Position numbers and translations under genes: made by a program. Positions 28,845 through 35,983 of a stretch of 64,000 nucleotides of DNA are shown in pieces. Under the pieces are notes generated by a model that was not told where the DNA came from, did no database searches, and saw nothing but the letters and a program-made list of their open reading frames with translations. The stretch's first letter is position 1, and each line of letters opens with the position of its first letter. Source of the stretch: Saprospira grandis str. Lewin (GTDB lineage: Bacteria; Bacteroidota; Bacteroidia; Chitinophagales; Saprospiraceae); contig NC_016940.1 in the NCBI RefSeq assembly GCF_000250635.1, positions 1,839,001 to 1,903,000 on the forward strand. The letters are read 5' to 3'.

Positions 28845-29676
28845 GTACCAATATAGTCTTCTGATTGTAGACGATAACCCCCAAAATCGTCTGCTTGCTG
28901 TAGAACAACTCATGCAGCAAGAAGAAACCTATAAGATTTTAGCCGCACCCTCTGCAGCCATCGCCGACAAACTACTAGAACGCTACGCCATTGACCTTAT
29001 CTTGCTCGATTGGGAAATGCCCGGCACCAATGGCATTAGCTTTTTGCAAAAACTCAAAGCCCACCCCCAACAACAAAATATTCCCGTCATTATGTATACC
29101 GGCATCATGACTAGCCCCGAATCTTTGCGGGAGGCCCTAGATGCTGGGGCCGCCGACTTTCTGCGCAAACCCGCAGACCCCATAGAGCTACTCGCCCGCT
29201 GCCGATCTATCCTCAGCCGAGACCAATATTATAAGGCCCTTATACAAGCCGAAGAAGAACGCTCTCGCTTTAAGCTGCAAGAACTCTCGGCTAGCCTGAT
29301 CCAAATTGCTCAGCAAAAGCGATTGCTCAAAGAAATTTTAGATGAACTAGAACAACTGGAAAGCCATGGGCCCCTGCTCCAACTCCAACAAAAAATTAAA
29401 CATAAACTCAAAGTAGAAGGCAATTGGAGCGAACTGCAAAACCGCATCCAACTCCTACATCAGGAGTTTATCAAAAAACTAGAAAGTACCCACCCCAATA
29501 TCAGCCAAGAAGAACTCATCTATTGTACCCTGATTTATATGGGCCTAGACCAAAAGGAAATTATGGATATTCTAGACATCTCTCCAGAGTCTGCCCTCCG
29601 CAATAGATACCGCCTAAGACAAAAAATGCAACTGCACAGCCAAGAACGTTTAGAAGAATATTTGAAAAATATTTAG
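28834..29676 (+). CDS. Response regulator with C-terminal helix-turn-helix
   Basis: A 280-residue protein. The receiver domain (1-125) has the acidic pair D13/D14, phospho-acceptor D59 in ILLDWEMPGTNG, Thr89 in MYTG and Lys112 in LRKPADP. A coiled-coil linker (about 130-215) leads to a C-terminal helix-turn-helix (about 225-275) with LIYCTLIYMGLDQKEIMDIL and ESALRNRYRLRQKM, resembling the LuxR-like HTH of Bacteroidota TPR regulators. It is translationally coupled to the kinase gene. Confidence 0.9.
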   Translation: MPSEYQYSLLIVDDNPQNRLLAVEQLMQQEETYKILAAPSAAIADKLLERYAIDLILLDWEMPGTNGISFLQKLKAHPQQQNIPVIMYTGIMTSPESLREALDAGAADFLRKPADPIELLARCRSILSRDQYYKALIQAEEERSRFKLQELSASLIQIAQQKRLLKEILDELEQLESHGPLLQLQQKIKHKLKVEGNWSELQNRIQLLHQEFIKKLESTHPNISQEELIYCTLIYMGLDQKEIMDILDISPESALRNRYRLRQKMQLHSQERLEEYLKNI

Positions 29677-29682
29677 AAAAAG

Positions 29683-29713
29683 TTGTGAGATCTCAAATAG
29701 CTTGTTATATTTG
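29683..29713 (+). promoter_or_regulatory. Promoter of the tRNA-Glu cluster
   Basis: TTG at 29683-29685 and TATATTTG at 29706-29713 are spaced 20 nt apart and fit the Bacteroidota -33/-7 consensus (TTG and TAnnTTTG). Transcription would start about 29720, shortly before the first tRNA. Confidence 0.75.
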
Positions 29714-29735
29714 CATCCGCTACAACGAAAGTTAT

Positions 29736-29807
29736 GGCCCATTCGTCTATCGGTTAGGACGCCAGGTTTTCATCCTGGAAAGAGGGGTTCGATTCCCCTA
29801 TGGGCTA
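29736..29807 (+). tRNA. tRNA-Glu (TTC), copy 1
   Basis: A 72-nt cloverleaf. The acceptor GGCCCAT pairs with ATGGGCT (a G-U at position 1-72). The anticodon stem is CCAGG/CCTGG with loop TTTTCAT, giving anticodon TTC. The T-arm is GAGGGGTTCGATTCCCC. The CCA end is not encoded. It is identical to the next two genes. Confidence 0.97.
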
Positions 29808-29838
29808 CTTTTTTAGTTCTTTTTTTGAACGCCATTAT

Positions 29839-29910
29839 GGCCCATTCGTCTATCGGTTAGGACGCCAGGTTTTCATCCTGGAAAGAGGGGTTCGATTCCC
29901 CTATGGGCTA
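29839..29910 (+). tRNA. tRNA-Glu (TTC), copy 2
   Basis: Identical in sequence to the gene at 29736-29807. The 31-nt spacer before it contains T runs and GTTC-T7-GAAC, which can form a small hairpin between the tRNAs. Confidence 0.97.
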
Positions 29911-29944
29911 CTTTTTTTAGTTCTTTTTTTGAACGCCATTTTAT

Positions 29945-30016
29945 GGCCCATTCGTCTATCGGTTAGGACGCCAGGTTTTCATCCTGGAAAGAGGGGTTCG
30001 ATTCCCCTATGGGCTA
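29945..30016 (+). tRNA. tRNA-Glu (TTC), copy 3
   Basis: Third identical copy. The 34-nt spacer before it differs from the first spacer only by a few extra bases, so the 103-106 bp unit was probably duplicated recently. Confidence 0.97.
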
Positions 30017-30023
30017 CGCTTCC

Positions 30024-30061
30024 GACCTCAGTCAGCTTTATGTTGGCTGGGGTCATTTTTT
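30024..30061 (+). terminator. Terminator of the tRNA-Glu cluster
   Basis: GACCTCAGTCAGC pairs, with wobbles, to TTGGCTGGGGTC around a short loop and is followed by TTTTTT at 30056-30061. It starts 8 nt after the third tRNA. Confidence 0.75.
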
Positions 30062-30063
30062 GT

Positions 30064-30813
30064 TTAGGGGTAGCTGCTCCAAGGCCGAGGCGGGTTTTTC
30101 TTGCTGGGCGGCCTACAAAAATGGTCCATATAAAAAAATAGGCATTTTTTGCCCAAGGCCAATAGCTGCTCTTCCTCTGTTTTTGGGCCCTCTATGGGCT
30201 TAAAATAGCGGCGAACATGCCGTCTAAAATTCTTACTTTTGGAGAGCTCGGCCCGAATGGCCATATAAGTAGCCCCCGAGTTGGCATAGCTCAGATGTTG
30301 CAGCCAACGCAGCTCCCACTTTCGCCAAACGCCATCTACCTTACAATTGGCGCCCAAGCTATTCAGGGCGCGCTCTACGGGCCGCATATTGCCATAATGC
30401 ACCTTTACATGCATGCAAATATTGGCCGTTGCTTGATGCGGAATAGTTGGGGCCCAAATATCTTCCCAAAGTCCTTCTAGCACCGCCGCCGCCTGCTCAT
30501 AACTAAAATTACTGAGCTCTTCTTTGGTCACGGGCCGGCCCAGATGCAAGCTAGCCGCACAAGCACTAATATCTCTAAATGTGCCTACCAACTGCCCTTG
30601 CCCTGCCCGACAACTGGTCCAGTTGCTGCCATCTTTAGGGTTGGGGTTCTGCATGCCGTTATTGCTGGCCTTGGTCAGTTTGGCCCGAAAAGGCGTTTGC
30701 ATATAGGTCTCAAAACTGGCCTGCGGAAAAAACACTCGCAGCAATCCTTGCCCCCACATCCATTGAGGCAAGAGAAATAAAGCTGCACAAATAATAAGTT
30801 TAGGGGAAATCAT
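30064..30813 (-). CDS. Secreted protein, faint resemblance to GH108 muramidases
   Basis: A 249-residue protein if started at 30813 (MISPKLIICAALFLLPQWMWG, a signal peptide). A longer frame to 30936 exists only because it reads into repeat copy 8, so I reject that start. The central region (about 60-190) includes VTKEELSNFSYEQAAAVLEG, LWEDIWAP and MRPVERALNSLG. Its arrangement recalls the later half of GH108/secretion-activator lysozyme-like proteins, but the usual catalytic Glu motif near the N-terminus is not visible. I cannot assign a function with confidence. Confidence 0.6.
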   Translation of the reverse strand: MISPKLIICAALFLLPQWMWGQGLLRVFFPQASFETYMQTPFRAKLTKASNNGMQNPNPKDGSNWTSCRAGQGQLVGTFRDISACAASLHLGRPVTKEELSNFSYEQAAAVLEGLWEDIWAPTIPHQATANICMHVKVHYGNMRPVERALNSLGANCKVDGVWRKWELRWLQHLSYANSGATYMAIRAELSKSKNFRRHVRRYFKPIEGPKTEEEQLLALGKKCLFFYMDHFCRPPSKKNPPRPWSSYP

Positions 30814-30821
30814 AAGTTTTG

Positions 30822-30948
30822 TTTTTTGGGGCCTCAGCTGCGCTGCGCTTGCTGCGCTACGTTTCGCAGCTCGCAGGTCTGCTCGGCCCTGCGGCGCTAA
30901 AGCGCCTTGGTCTGGCCCTTTGGGCCACTGCTGCACATCGCTAGGCCG
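30822..30948 (+). repeat. GC-rich dispersed repeat, copy 8 (type A)
   Basis: Plus-orientation copy 9 bp upstream of the secreted-protein start at 30813. Its stems are GGCGC/GCGCC around TAAA and GGCCC/GGGCC around TTT, and the distal end GCACATCGCTAGGCCG is canonical type A. Confidence 0.85.
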
Positions 30949-30993
30949 AGATGAGGCCTGGCCTTAAGGCAAAATAATACGACTTTCTAGCGC

Positions 30994-31380
30994 TTAATCT
31001 AAAACGGGAATAGGGTTGCGGTCCTCATCTATGGCCACAAAACTAAAGCAACCGTTAATGGCTAGCTCTCGGCTGTCTTCATACATTTCTTCTAGGTAAA
31101 TGCGGACATCAATGTCTAGGCTGGTACGCCCTACCTTGCTTACCTTGGCCACAAATTCGGCTAAAGTACCTGCTGGAATAGGATGATTAAAATTTACTCG
31201 ATCCGAGCAAATGGTCACTACTCTTTTTCGGCAAAAGCGGGTAGCGCAGATAAAGGCCACCTCATCCATAAGTTGCAAAGCCGCCCCACCAAAAAGCGTA
31301 TTATAATGGTTGGTGGTATTGGGAAAAATGGCCTTAAATATTCTGGTCGTCGATTGTTCTTTACGTTCTTCTAAAGTCAT
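30994..31380 (-). CDS. Acyl-CoA thioesterase (hotdog fold)
   Basis: A 128-residue single hotdog domain. IFPNTTNHYNTLFGGAALQL and MDEVAFICATRFCRKRVVTI contain the Asn and Asp positions used by YciA/BACH-type thioesterases, followed by SDRVNFNHPIPAGTLAEFVA and VGRTSLDIDVRIYLEEM. It hydrolyses acyl-CoA to free acid in the cytoplasm; the preferred chain length is unknown. The 31381-31571 stretch before it holds no gene. Confidence 0.88.
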   Translation of the reverse strand: MTLEERKEQSTTRIFKAIFPNTTNHYNTLFGGAALQLMDEVAFICATRFCRKRVVTICSDRVNFNHPIPAGTLAEFVAKVSKVGRTSLDIDVRIYLEEMYEDSRELAINGCFSFVAIDEDRNPIPVLD

Positions 31381-31571
31381 TGCTTTTGTTTTATGAACTC
31401 CTGTTCAGCATGAAAGAATAAGACGAAACTAGGCCTTTTTTAGCATTTCTAGTAAAAAGCGGGGGCCTCTGCCCTTAATAAAAAACTAAAGGGCCGCTAT
31501 AAGCGAAGCATTCAGAACAATTTTTGCGGCAAAAGGCTTACATTAGACCAAGGGCCTATTTTGGTCCCTAC

Positions 31572-31711
31572 AGGCCCGAAGGGCCGCAGGCTGAGGGATG
31601 GATAGCAGGGCCGCCGAAGGCGGCAGACCAAAGCGCTGAAAGCGCTGCAGGGCCGAGCGAACAGCGAGCTGCGACACAGCCCGACCCGAGCGAAGCGAGG
31701 GGCAGCCCCAA
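31572..31711 (-). repeat. GC-rich dispersed repeat, copy 9 (type B)
   Basis: Minus-orientation type B copy (GCTGAGGGATGG distal end, GGGGCAGCCCC proximal end) about 24 bp before the TPR gene start at 31735. Its stems are GCCGCC/GGCGGC and AGCGC/GCGCT around TGAA. Confidence 0.85.
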
Positions 31712-31734
31712 CTCATTATGAATCTTGAACGACT

Positions 31735-33558
31735 ATGTATAAGTATCTCTTTTTGGCCCTTTTTATTTCGGCCATCTCTCCTACTTTTGGGCAAAGCTTT
31801 AATAATGCCCAAAAAGCCAGACTTTGCCTACAATATTACCGCAATGGCGAATTTGAAAAGGCGGCAGCTTGCTTTGAGGAGCTGCACAACAAAGACCGCA
31901 GCCACGACTACTACTATGAGCGTTATTTGAGCGCCTTATTTGAATTGGAAGACTATAAAACGGCCGAAAAAGTAATTAAGCGGGCCATCAAGGCGAGTCC
32001 AGAAAAACTAGAACGGCGAGTAGATTATGGGCGGCTTTATGCTCGGCAGCAAAAAATGGAAAAGGCCGAAAAGGAGTATAAGCGGGCCATTAAGGAACTA
32101 ACGGGCAACCAAATTCAGATCAGTCGCTTGGCCAATGCTTTTCAGAAGCAAGACCGGCATGCCGAGATGGTGGCCACCTATGAAAAAGGGGAAAAACTAT
32201 TGGGGCAGCCAGGGATTTTTGCCTATCAGCGGGGAAATGCCCATCGTTTGGCCGGCAATGCCGAGGAAATGGTCAAGGCTTATTTGGATGCCATTGAGGC
32301 CGTGCCAGGTCGCTTGACCAATATACAAGCCTTTTTGCAGCGGTATTTGCCCGAGATGACCGGCAGCTATGACGCACTAAAAACAGAGCTCTTTCGGAGA
32401 AGCCAAAAAGATGCAAACAACAGCCTCTATCCCGAAATGCTCGTTTGGGTTTATGTGCAAGAAGAAGACTTTGAGAGTGCTTTAGTGCAAGCTCGGGCCC
32501 TAGATTTGCGTTTGCAGGAAAATGGCTCTAGGGTCTATAAGTTGGCCCAAATGGCCCTGAATGAAGAGCAATATCAGGCCGCCTTAGATGCCTTTGCCTA
32601 CATTGTGGAGGAAAAAGGCAAAACCTCTATTTATTACATCAATGCCAAAGAGCAAATTCTGTATACCAAGCGCAAGCAGCTCAGCAAGGGCTTTGCCTAT
32701 ACCGAAGAACAACTCCGGACCTTGGAGGGCGAGTATAAAGCCTTTTTGAAGGAATTTGGGCAAAATGCGGGCACCTATGGCATCATGAAACAACTAGCCG
32801 AATTGGAAGCCCTCTACCTCAATGATTTGGATCAAGCCATTCAGATTTTGAAAGTAGCCGTAGAAATGCCTCGTTTGGACCGCAAGCGCCTAGCCGAAGC
32901 CAAAATCCAGCTGGGCGATTACTTCTTGATGAACCAAGAAGTTTGGGAGGCTAGTCTGCTCTATAGCCAAGTAGACAAGGACCAAAAAGATAGCCCCTTG
33001 GGCGAAAAGGCCCGTTATAAAAATGCCAAACTCTCTTATTATAAAGGCGACTTTGAATGGGCCCAAGACCAGCTCGAAATTCTAAAAGGAGCCACCTCTG
33101 AGCTCATCTCCAACGATGCCATAGATGTTTCGGTCTTTATTATGGAGCATTACAATTTGGATACGACGGCCAACAGCATGCGTCTTTTTGCCCAAGCCGA
33201 GCTAAAAATCTTTCAGCATCGCTTTGAAGAAGCCTTCTCGCAGATGGATAGCATCAAATTGCTTTATAAGGGGCATGGACTAGAAGACGACATCCATTTT
33301 GCCAGGGCCAAGGTCTTTTTGCAAAAACTAGATTATAGCAAAGCCCTAAGCGAATTGGAGCAAATTGTGGCCAACTACCCCGAGGGCATTTTGGTCGATA
33401 ACGCCCTCTTTCAAATGGCCCAAATTTATGAAGAGCGACTCAATCAACCAGAAAAAGCCATGCCCCTCTACGAGCAAATCCTCATGGAGCATATGGGCAG
33501 CTACTTTACCGTAGAAGCCCGAAAACGCTTTAGGAAATTGCGTGGCGATGGCGTATAA
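31735..33558 (+). CDS. Exported tetratricopeptide-repeat protein
   Basis: A 607-residue protein with a signal peptide (MYKYLFLALFISAISPTFG) and TPR-like helical repeats along its length. Clear units are LCLQYYRNGEFEKAAACFEE, RYLSALFELEDYKTAEKVIK and, near the end, MAQIYEERLNQPEKAMPLYE. The C-terminal repeats resemble the YbgF/outer-membrane-lipoprotein TPR group used in envelope assembly. No enzymatic domain is visible. A terminator follows directly. Confidence 0.88.
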   Translation: MYKYLFLALFISAISPTFGQSFNNAQKARLCLQYYRNGEFEKAAACFEELHNKDRSHDYYYERYLSALFELEDYKTAEKVIKRAIKASPEKLERRVDYGRLYARQQKMEKAEKEYKRAIKELTGNQIQISRLANAFQKQDRHAEMVATYEKGEKLLGQPGIFAYQRGNAHRLAGNAEEMVKAYLDAIEAVPGRLTNIQAFLQRYLPEMTGSYDALKTELFRRSQKDANNSLYPEMLVWVYVQEEDFESALVQARALDLRLQENGSRVYKLAQMALNEEQYQAALDAFAYIVEEKGKTSIYYINAKEQILYTKRKQLSKGFAYTEEQLRTLEGEYKAFLKEFGQNAGTYGIMKQLAELEALYLNDLDQAIQILKVAVEMPRLDRKRLAEAKIQLGDYFLMNQEVWEASLLYSQVDKDQKDSPLGEKARYKNAKLSYYKGDFEWAQDQLEILKGATSELISNDAIDVSVFIMEHYNLDTTANSMRLFAQAELKIFQHRFEEAFSQMDSIKLLYKGHGLEDDIHFARAKVFLQKLDYSKALSELEQIVANYPEGILVDNALFQMAQIYEERLNQPEKAMPLYEQILMEHMGSYFTVEARKRFRKLRGDGV

Positions 33559-33562
33559 ATAG

Positions 33563-33594
33563 AAAGCCCACAGCTTTTGGCTGCGGGCTTTTTC
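33563..33594 (+). terminator. Terminator after the TPR gene
   Basis: AAAGCCCaCAGC pairs with GCTGcGGGCTTT around TTTTG, followed by TTTTC. It lies 5 bp after the stop and is a clean rho-independent structure. Confidence 0.8.
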
Positions 33595-33639
33595 ATTACA
33601 AATCCTAAATATACTTATGCTTGTTCTTATATTCTTTGC

Positions 33640-34224
33640 TTAGCGGCTAGCTTGTAGCCCCTGCTCCAAATTGCTGGGCAAAGTCGTCAATTCGCCTTTT
33701 TGGTTCAAGTTGTACCATTGGCCATCTTTTTTGACCATAGCCAAGCCATTTTGGCCAAAACTGCGGACCGCTTCAAATTCTGCAGCCACAATCAAAGCGC
33801 CCTGCTCATTGATAAAGCCCCATTTTCCATTGATCTGAACCGCAGCAGCAGCCTGCTCAAAACGGCCCACCCAATCAAAGCGGAAACTGCTAATCTTGCG
33901 CCCCTGCTTATTGATAAAGCTCCATTTGTTGCCCTTGCGAATAGCCGCATAGCCATTCTCAAAGGGGCGAATTTCCTCATAGCGAGGAGCAATGATTTCT
34001 ACGCCCTGTGCATTGACAAGGCCGTATTTATTGTATAATTTGGTCAAAGCTACTCCCTCTTGATAGGCAGAAACTACCTCGGCCCCACTGGCCGTTTCTT
34101 CCCCAATAGCCGTGATTTCAATAGCCAAATCCTCATTGCTGTATAGGGCCCAACTAGCCTGAGCAGAAACGGACTGAAAACCGATAAATAAACTAAGGGC
34201 GAAGAAGAAATTACGAAAATTCAT
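33640..34224 (-). CDS. WG-repeat protein, exported
   Basis: A 194-residue protein with signal peptide (MNFRNFFFALSLFIGFQSVS) and about four WG repeats: YNKYGLVNAQGVEIIAPRYE, KGNKWSFINKQGRKI, NGKWGFINEQGALIVAAEFE and DGQWYNLNQKGEL. These repeats are common in Bacteroidota and may be binding scaffolds. It has its own promoter at 34297-34327. Confidence 0.85.
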   Translation of the reverse strand: MNFRNFFFALSLFIGFQSVSAQASWALYSNEDLAIEITAIGEETASGAEVVSAYQEGVALTKLYNKYGLVNAQGVEIIAPRYEEIRPFENGYAAIRKGNKWSFINKQGRKISSFRFDWVGRFEQAAAAVQINGKWGFINEQGALIVAAEFEAVRSFGQNGLAMVKKDGQWYNLNQKGELTTLPSNLEQGLQASR

Positions 34225-34296
34225 AAGGGTGAAATTTGAGTTGGAGATATTTGTATCTGTTTATTTTTTGGGAGTTGTTCCTCCCTTTTGTTGACA

Positions 34297-34327
34297 CAAA
34301 GATAGGGCAAGCCCAAAGCTAGGGCAA
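34297..34327 (-). promoter_or_regulatory. Promoter of the WG-repeat gene
   Basis: On the minus strand TTG (34325-34327) and TATCTTTG (34297-34304) are 20 nt apart and match the Bacteroidota consensus. The start codon is about 70 bp downstream. The leader contains a small GGGAG/CTCCC hairpin at 34270-34285. The rest of the 34225-34736 gap is AT-rich and has no gene. Confidence 0.65.
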
Positions 34328-34736
34328 GTTCTCTCGACTTCAAGCCCCATTTTTCCGACCAAAATCCACTAAAAAACATTCATTTACAATGGCTTGCCCA
34401 AAGATAGGCCTTAGATTCTTGGGCCAAAAAGAAGGGTCAAGAAATTTTCGGCCAAAAAGCAGCAAATAGAAATATAAACAAGAAGCCTAGTTAAGTAGTA
34501 CAAAATATTATTTTATTTAAACTTTCATTTTAAGCGGGCTTCCAAATTAACATTGGCTTTACAAGCCTTAATTTTAAGGCTAAATTGGGAGGATATTTGC
34601 TGCAGGAAGAGTGCCAAAAAAGAAAAAAAGGAGCTAGCGCCTAGATTAAACTTTAATTTTGTAATTTTATATTATGCCTAATTTTCATAGGCCTAAGGGG
34701 CCAAAATTTGGGTTTCATCAGTTAAAAATTTGCCTT

Positions 34737-35057
34737 ATGCGTATTCTATCCACTCTATTTTTTTTGTTGCTCTGCCTAAGTTTGTGGGCCCAAAAGTCTG
34801 AAAAACAAGAAGCCTTTGAAAAAGGCCAGCAGATCAAGAGCTCGGCGGTGCAACTAGACAAAAGTAAGCTACAAAGTTTGCGTTCGGCCCCAACTATGCA
34901 AATGTATCAGCAGGGCACTAATCAATCGGTAAAAGCGCCTACGCCTCTGCGGCAGCTGCAAGATGTCAAGCAACGCAGCAGCGAGGATGGTCGCCCCTCT
35001 AAACAAGAAGAGCTGCTTTTGCTCGAACTAAAAAACCAGGCAACGCCCAAAGAATAA
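34737..35057 (+). CDS. Small exported protein, paralog of the next gene
   Basis: A 106-residue protein from the start at 34737 (MRILSTLFFLLLCLSLWAQ, signal peptide); an upstream in-frame ATG at 34674 would bury the signal. The mature part of about 87 residues is polar, Gln/Lys/Ser-rich and probably disordered. Its end, SSEDGRPSKQEELLLLELKN, shares the pattern DGRPS-xx-EE-x-(L/I)-L-x-E with the neighbouring gene at 35255-35575. No known family recognised. Confidence 0.7.
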   Translation: MRILSTLFFLLLCLSLWAQKSEKQEAFEKGQQIKSSAVQLDKSKLQSLRSAPTMQMYQQGTNQSVKAPTPLRQLQDVKQRSSEDGRPSKQEELLLLELKNQATPKE

Positions 35058-35067
35058 TTCTTTTGTA

Positions 35068-35220
35068 TTTTTGGGGCTGCCCTTGCGGCCTACGGCCTTG
35101 GGTCGGGCTCTGTCGTGGCTCGCAGGTCTGCTCGGCCCTGCGCCAGCAAGCTGGCTGGGTCTGCGGCTGCGCCGCCCCACTTTCTATCCCTCAGCCGGCT
35201 CGCTGCGCTCGCCCTGCCCG
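35068..35220 (+). repeat. GC-rich dispersed repeat, copy 10 (type B)
   Basis: Plus-orientation type B copy between the two small paralogous secreted genes. Its first stem is GCCAGC/GCTGGC around AA and its second CGGC/GCCG, different sequences from other copies but still complementary. The core begins with GTGGCTCG instead of GCAGCTCG. Confidence 0.85.
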
Positions 35221-35254
35221 CCCTTATTTTTTTTTGGACCAAAACGACAATATC

Positions 35255-35575
35255 ATGAAATACCTATTTATTGCCCTTTTCCTTTTCGGCAGTTCCGCCA
35301 TTTTTGCCCAACACCAACATAAAACCGCTCCCATTCAAGAAGGCGATCAACTGAAGGTACCTCCCTCTAGCCAACTACAACAAAGTAATCAGGCCCTCAG
35401 CCGCCGTTCGGGCCAAAGAAACGCCAAAAGCAACAACCAACTGCTATTGGGCAAACGCAAACCCAACGATAGTCAAGCCGCCGTTCGGGCCCGCCTAGAT
35501 GGCCGCCCCTCGCCTAGAGAAGAACGCATTTTGGCCGAAGAGCGCAGCAAAGCCCAACAAGCCGTAACCGAGTAA
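35255..35575 (+). CDS. Small exported protein, paralog of the previous gene
   Basis: A 106-residue protein from the start at 35255 (MKYLFIALFLFGSSAIFAQ). A longer frame beginning at 35063 is repeat-derived and rejected. The mature protein is polar and basic (LSRRSGQRNAKSNNQLLLGK) and ends ARLDGRPSPREERILAEER, the same motif as the upstream gene. It has the same length and layout as that gene, with a dispersed repeat between them. Confidence 0.7.
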   Translation: MKYLFIALFLFGSSAIFAQHQHKTAPIQEGDQLKVPPSSQLQQSNQALSRRSGQRNAKSNNQLLLGKRKPNDSQAAVRARLDGRPSPREERILAEERSKAQQAVTE

Positions 35576-35586
35576 GTCTGCGCCTA

Positions 35587-35746
35587 GCAGGGCGCAAAGC
35601 GCCCGCAGGCTGAGGGATGGACAGCAGGGCCCCGAAGGGGCAGACCAAAGGCTTTTGAAGCAAAGCGAAAAAGCCTGCAGGGCCGAGCAGACCTGCGAGC
35701 TGCGATACAGCCCGACCCGCCCAGAGGGCGGGACAGCCCCAAAAAA
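35587..35746 (-). repeat. GC-rich dispersed repeat, copy 11 (type B)
   Basis: Minus-orientation type B copy upstream of sucA and in inverted relation to copy 10. Its first stem has a long arm pair, AGGCTTTT/AAAAGCCT, instead of the usual GC arms; the second is GGCCCC/GGGGC. Confidence 0.85.
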
Positions 35747-35822
35747 GCAACAAATAGCATAGAAAAGAAGCAAAATAAAATCCTCCTCCCCTTCTATCTA
35801 TAAATAGATTTTTATATATTCA

Positions 35823-35839
35823 TTTAGCTATTAGCTAAA
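35823..35839. promoter_or_regulatory. Perfect palindrome upstream of sucA
   Basis: TTTAGCT-ATT-AGCTAAA is a perfect 7-bp inverted repeat 145 bp before sucA. A weak -7-like TATATTTA lies at 35910-35917. It could be an operator or a small hairpin; no function is shown. No gene lies in 35747-35983. Confidence 0.3.
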
Positions 35840-35983
35840 CCCTTGGAAACTGAATAGTTTTTGTGAACAGAAAAGCAAAAAGGGCCTTACTAATAGAAGA
35901 ATGATTTTCTATATTTACAAGATATTGACTAGGCCTAGTTTTAGGGCCTAAATGATTATCAACAACGCATAAAGCAGCTGAAA

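Noticed and set aside
29800-30141. Open frame across the tRNA-Glu genes
   Set aside because: Its repeated protein sequence is just the tRNA repeat read in frame.
34674-34736. Upstream start for the small secreted gene
   Set aside because: It would add 21 polar residues before a good signal peptide beginning at 34737.
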